Positions 37,301-38,789 of a DNA stretch of 38,789 bases are shown in pieces. The DNA is from Sphingobacteriales bacterium (GTDB taxonomy: Bacteria > Bacteroidota > Bacteroidia > Sphingobacteriales > Sphingobacteriaceae), in NCBI GenBank assembly GCA_013298995.1, contig JAAFJW010000012.1:1-38789 (forward strand), written 5' to 3'. Each line of letters begins with the position of its first letter. Position 1 is the first letter of the stretch. The notes under the pieces were generated by a model. The model had not been told where the DNA came from. It ran no database searches and was given only the letters and a program-made list of their open reading frames with translations. The translations under genes and the position numbers were made by a program.

Positions 37301-38789
37301 ATATCGAATTTATCGAATTTTGGGTGCTCGATCCCTTTATTAAAAACCCTAATGCTAGCGGTGGCGATTTATACTTTAACCTAGGAAACATATCAGAAGA
37401 TGTATTACGTGATGGCCGAAAAGGATTAGAAAACGGCTTGCCTGCCGATGGCGACCCCAGCCGTACCGAGGCTACCGCATGGGGAATTGTACCCAAGTTA
37501 CAGCCTATTATACAAGCATTTGATAACAACCCCGATGCTAGGCAAAAACAAGATGTAGGTATTGATGGAATAAGCAGTGCCGATGAGCGACAAAAATTTG
37601 CAACTGTTTTACAACCCATTGTGGCACAATTAAATCCCCAAGCCGCCGCACAATTAAATGCCGACCCCGCATCTGATGATTACGTTTATTTTAGAGGCCC
37701 ACAATTAGACCAACAAAATGCTGGCATATTAAAACGCTACGAAAACTTTAATGGTACCGAGGGAAACTCGAAAACTGCCCAACAATCAACCAACGAACTA
37801 GGTATCGAAAACTCGGCAGCAACCGCCCTGCCCGATGGCGAAGATTTGAATAGGGACAATAACCTTACCCGGTCCGACGAATATTACCAATACAAGGTAA
37901 GCATGCGCCCTCAAGATTTAGAAGTAGGTAAAAACAATGTTGTAGATAAAATTACTTCGACCATAAAACTGGTTGACGGTAGCTCGCAAAGTGCCACTTG
38001 GTATCAATTTAGAGTGCCCATAGCACAATTCAATGATAAAATAGGAAACATACAAGATTTTAGGTCGATACGTTTTATGCGAATGTTTATGACCGATTTT
38101 GACGAAACTACCATACTCCGTTTTGCAAAGTTGCAACTTATACGGGGCGAATGGCGTAGGTATAATGCCGAAAAAAGCATCTCCAAAGAAATTAAAGACC
38201 CTGGCACTTCGGGTATTGATAACTCGTTGCTTGATGTAGGTGTAGTAAATATCGAAGAAAACGGATCGAAAACACCTATCCCTTATGTAGTGCCCCCTGG
38301 TATTTTGCGTGAAAAAGATTTTTCGAACTTTAGGGGCGAAAGCCGCCAAAATGAGCAATCGCTATTGCTAAAAGTACAAAACCTACAAGATGGTTACTCG
38401 CGGGCGGCTTACAAAACTACTATCAACGATTTTAGGTCGTACAAACGCTTACAAATGTTTATCCACGCCGAAGGCCAGCAGCTTAGAGATGGCGAAGTAA
38501 ATGCTTTTTTACGTGTAGGAACCGATTATCAGGATAACTATTACGAGTACAATATCCCGCTAAGGGTAACCCAACAAGGCACCCGCGACCCCGAGCTTAT
38601 ATGGCCAGCCCAAAACCGTATGGAAATTGAATTTAAACAATTTCAACTAGCCAAAACAGCCCGTAATGCGGCAATAATTAGAGGAGAGCATCCATCTGTA
38701 AACGACCCATATCTTTACCCTATAGATGCCACAAACAGCATTATTATTAAAGGCCAGCCCGATTTAAGTAAGGTGCGTACCATAATGCT
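34321..38789 (+). CDS. sprA: Cell surface protein SprA (T9SS translocon / gliding motility), truncated at right edge
   Basis: Apparent TTG start LKKISLLFTFTLLFLCLAQINTVAQ...; continuing frame at 34861 (QRNFDFNQRIQMNLAGKIGERLKLNLNYSTEAQFDFENQIKLDF), 36061 (INQQRDAVPDGYFDFIPGVTIDPTNGRIIFP) and the window end, all in the same frame; follows ruvA. Confidence 0.9.
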   Translation, partial: MKKISLLFTFTLLFLCLAQINTVAQIKKPVAKKPADSLKLKYRFKDSYATPFFAPTEFSLNPPENLKRTVEYDAKNNRYIIKEMLGNKLYRQPQYLTFKEYQQIELEKIKKEYWGGLVTNASSPAGKKGLGASIKIRNKIFETVFGGNTISVSPRGSADLTFGGRINRNENPLFNEKQRVQRNFDFNQRIQMNLAGKIGERLKLNLNYSTEAQFDFENQIKLDFPGKKDDILQRLELGVVSFPLTTQLITGTQALFGVKTQLQFGRLGITSLYSQQRSQAKEITITNGSQQNEFRITSDAYEANKHFFLAQYFRNNYNKAMANLPIITSQVNITKLEVWVTNKTNSTTDSRDILAFMDLGENEPSNTKLFQGGAGFSGLPSAFSDPNFPQVQSNNLLQQIPANARLTNNNEVDDFFQNNGGPDNYTKLTYARKLTEKEYTLNPILGFISLNAALNTDEVLAVAYRYTVNGVEYQVGEFSNDRTVDLASPKVLFTKLLKNQTIKTKLPIWNLMMKNIYALNAYEISPQDFKLSITRVDNDKGVENPTINEGEKKDPVNPVNPLKRTKLSGKLWLQVTGLDRINQQRDAVPDGYFDFIPGVTIDPTNGRIIFPFIEPFGKDLEAKFDNVTEQALIKKYVFQPLYDSTQALAQQLHPELNRYIIKGTYQSQVSSEFQLNAINVPEGSVVVTSGTLKLTEGADYTVDYNVGRVKILNSALLSSGQPIKIRLESNELFGVQQKTLFGTRLDYKISEKINFGATYLKLTEQPLTPKVNFGEESVSNSIYGFDVNYSASSRFLTRMIDKLPFISTKAPSSVSFSGEFAKFQPGHPKALNFAGNTTGASYIDDFEASRSIIDLKAATMWQISGTPQYFSEAKLSNDLTYGFNRAKMSFFNIDPLFYNRSGSLTPDNIRNNKAELSDPYVREVVENEVFPFRQNPSGTPLSLPTFNVAYYPTLRGPYNFTATGLRPDGTFSNPRNKWGGIFRRIDNNDFEALNIEFIEFWVLDPFIKNPNASGGDLYFNLGNISEDVLRDGRKGLENGLPADGDPSRTEATAWGIVPKLQPIIQAFDNNPDARQKQDVGIDGISSADERQKFATVLQPIVAQLNPQAAAQLNADPASDDYVYFRGPQLDQQNAGILKRYENFNGTEGNSKTAQQSTNELGIENSAATALPDGEDLNRDNNLTRSDEYYQYKVSMRPQDLEVGKNNVVDKITSTIKLVDGSSQSATWYQFRVPIAQFNDKIGNIQDFRSIRFMRMFMTDFDETTILRFAKLQLIRGEWRRYNAEKSISKEIKDPGTSGIDNSLLDVGVVNIEENGSKTPIPYVVPPGILREKDFSNFRGESRQNEQSLLLKVQNLQDGYSRAAYKTTINDFRSYKRLQMFIHAEGQQLRDGEVNAFLRVGTDYQDNYYEYNIPLRVTQQGTRDPELIWPAQNRMEIEFKQFQLAKTARNAAIIRGEHPSVNDPYLYPIDATNSIIIKGQPDLSKVRTIM

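Noticed and set aside
37191-38358. ORFs antisense to sprA (37191..37619, 37918..38358, and others)
   Set aside because: sprA frame is continuous and recognisable; the antisense frames are shadows.

Overview
The window is a gene-dense, low-GC Bacteroidota chromosomal segment. It is mostly conserved housekeeping genes: rnr, purN, an aguB-like amidase, an amidophosphoribosyltransferase, an rlmL-like THUMP methyltransferase, thiL, typA, metF, rnhB, a maeB-type malic enzyme, ruvA, and a right-edge-truncated sprA (T9SS / gliding) that the ORF track missed. The accessory content is: (i) the 3' end of an IS30-type transposase at the left edge; (ii) a Type II restriction-modification pair (MerR-like-HTH/C5-methyltransferase plus Eco47II-like endonuclease) whose genes converge and overlap at their 3' ends; (iii) a HigB/HigA-like toxin-antitoxin pair; (iv) an isolated FeoB-associated Cys-rich micro-ORF missed by the ORF track; (v) several repeat-rich, apparently non-coding intergenic regions (5.07-5.33, 6.2-7.15, 17.5-17.75, 20.65-20.87 and 30.33-30.43 kb). 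The most unusual signals are in (v). They include an inverted pair of diverged dispersed repeats, one copy of which appears interrupted by a ~116 bp hairpin-rich insert with a 4-bp duplication; a ~424 bp segment bounded by 31-bp direct repeats and holding an RNA-like AGCGGAT structure; and a perfect 18-bp inverted repeat next to the toxin-antitoxin locus. I did not find a CRISPR array, prophage or tRNA/rRNA gene. I cannot claim a clearly novel multi-gene system. All calls come from reading the sequence, without database searches.
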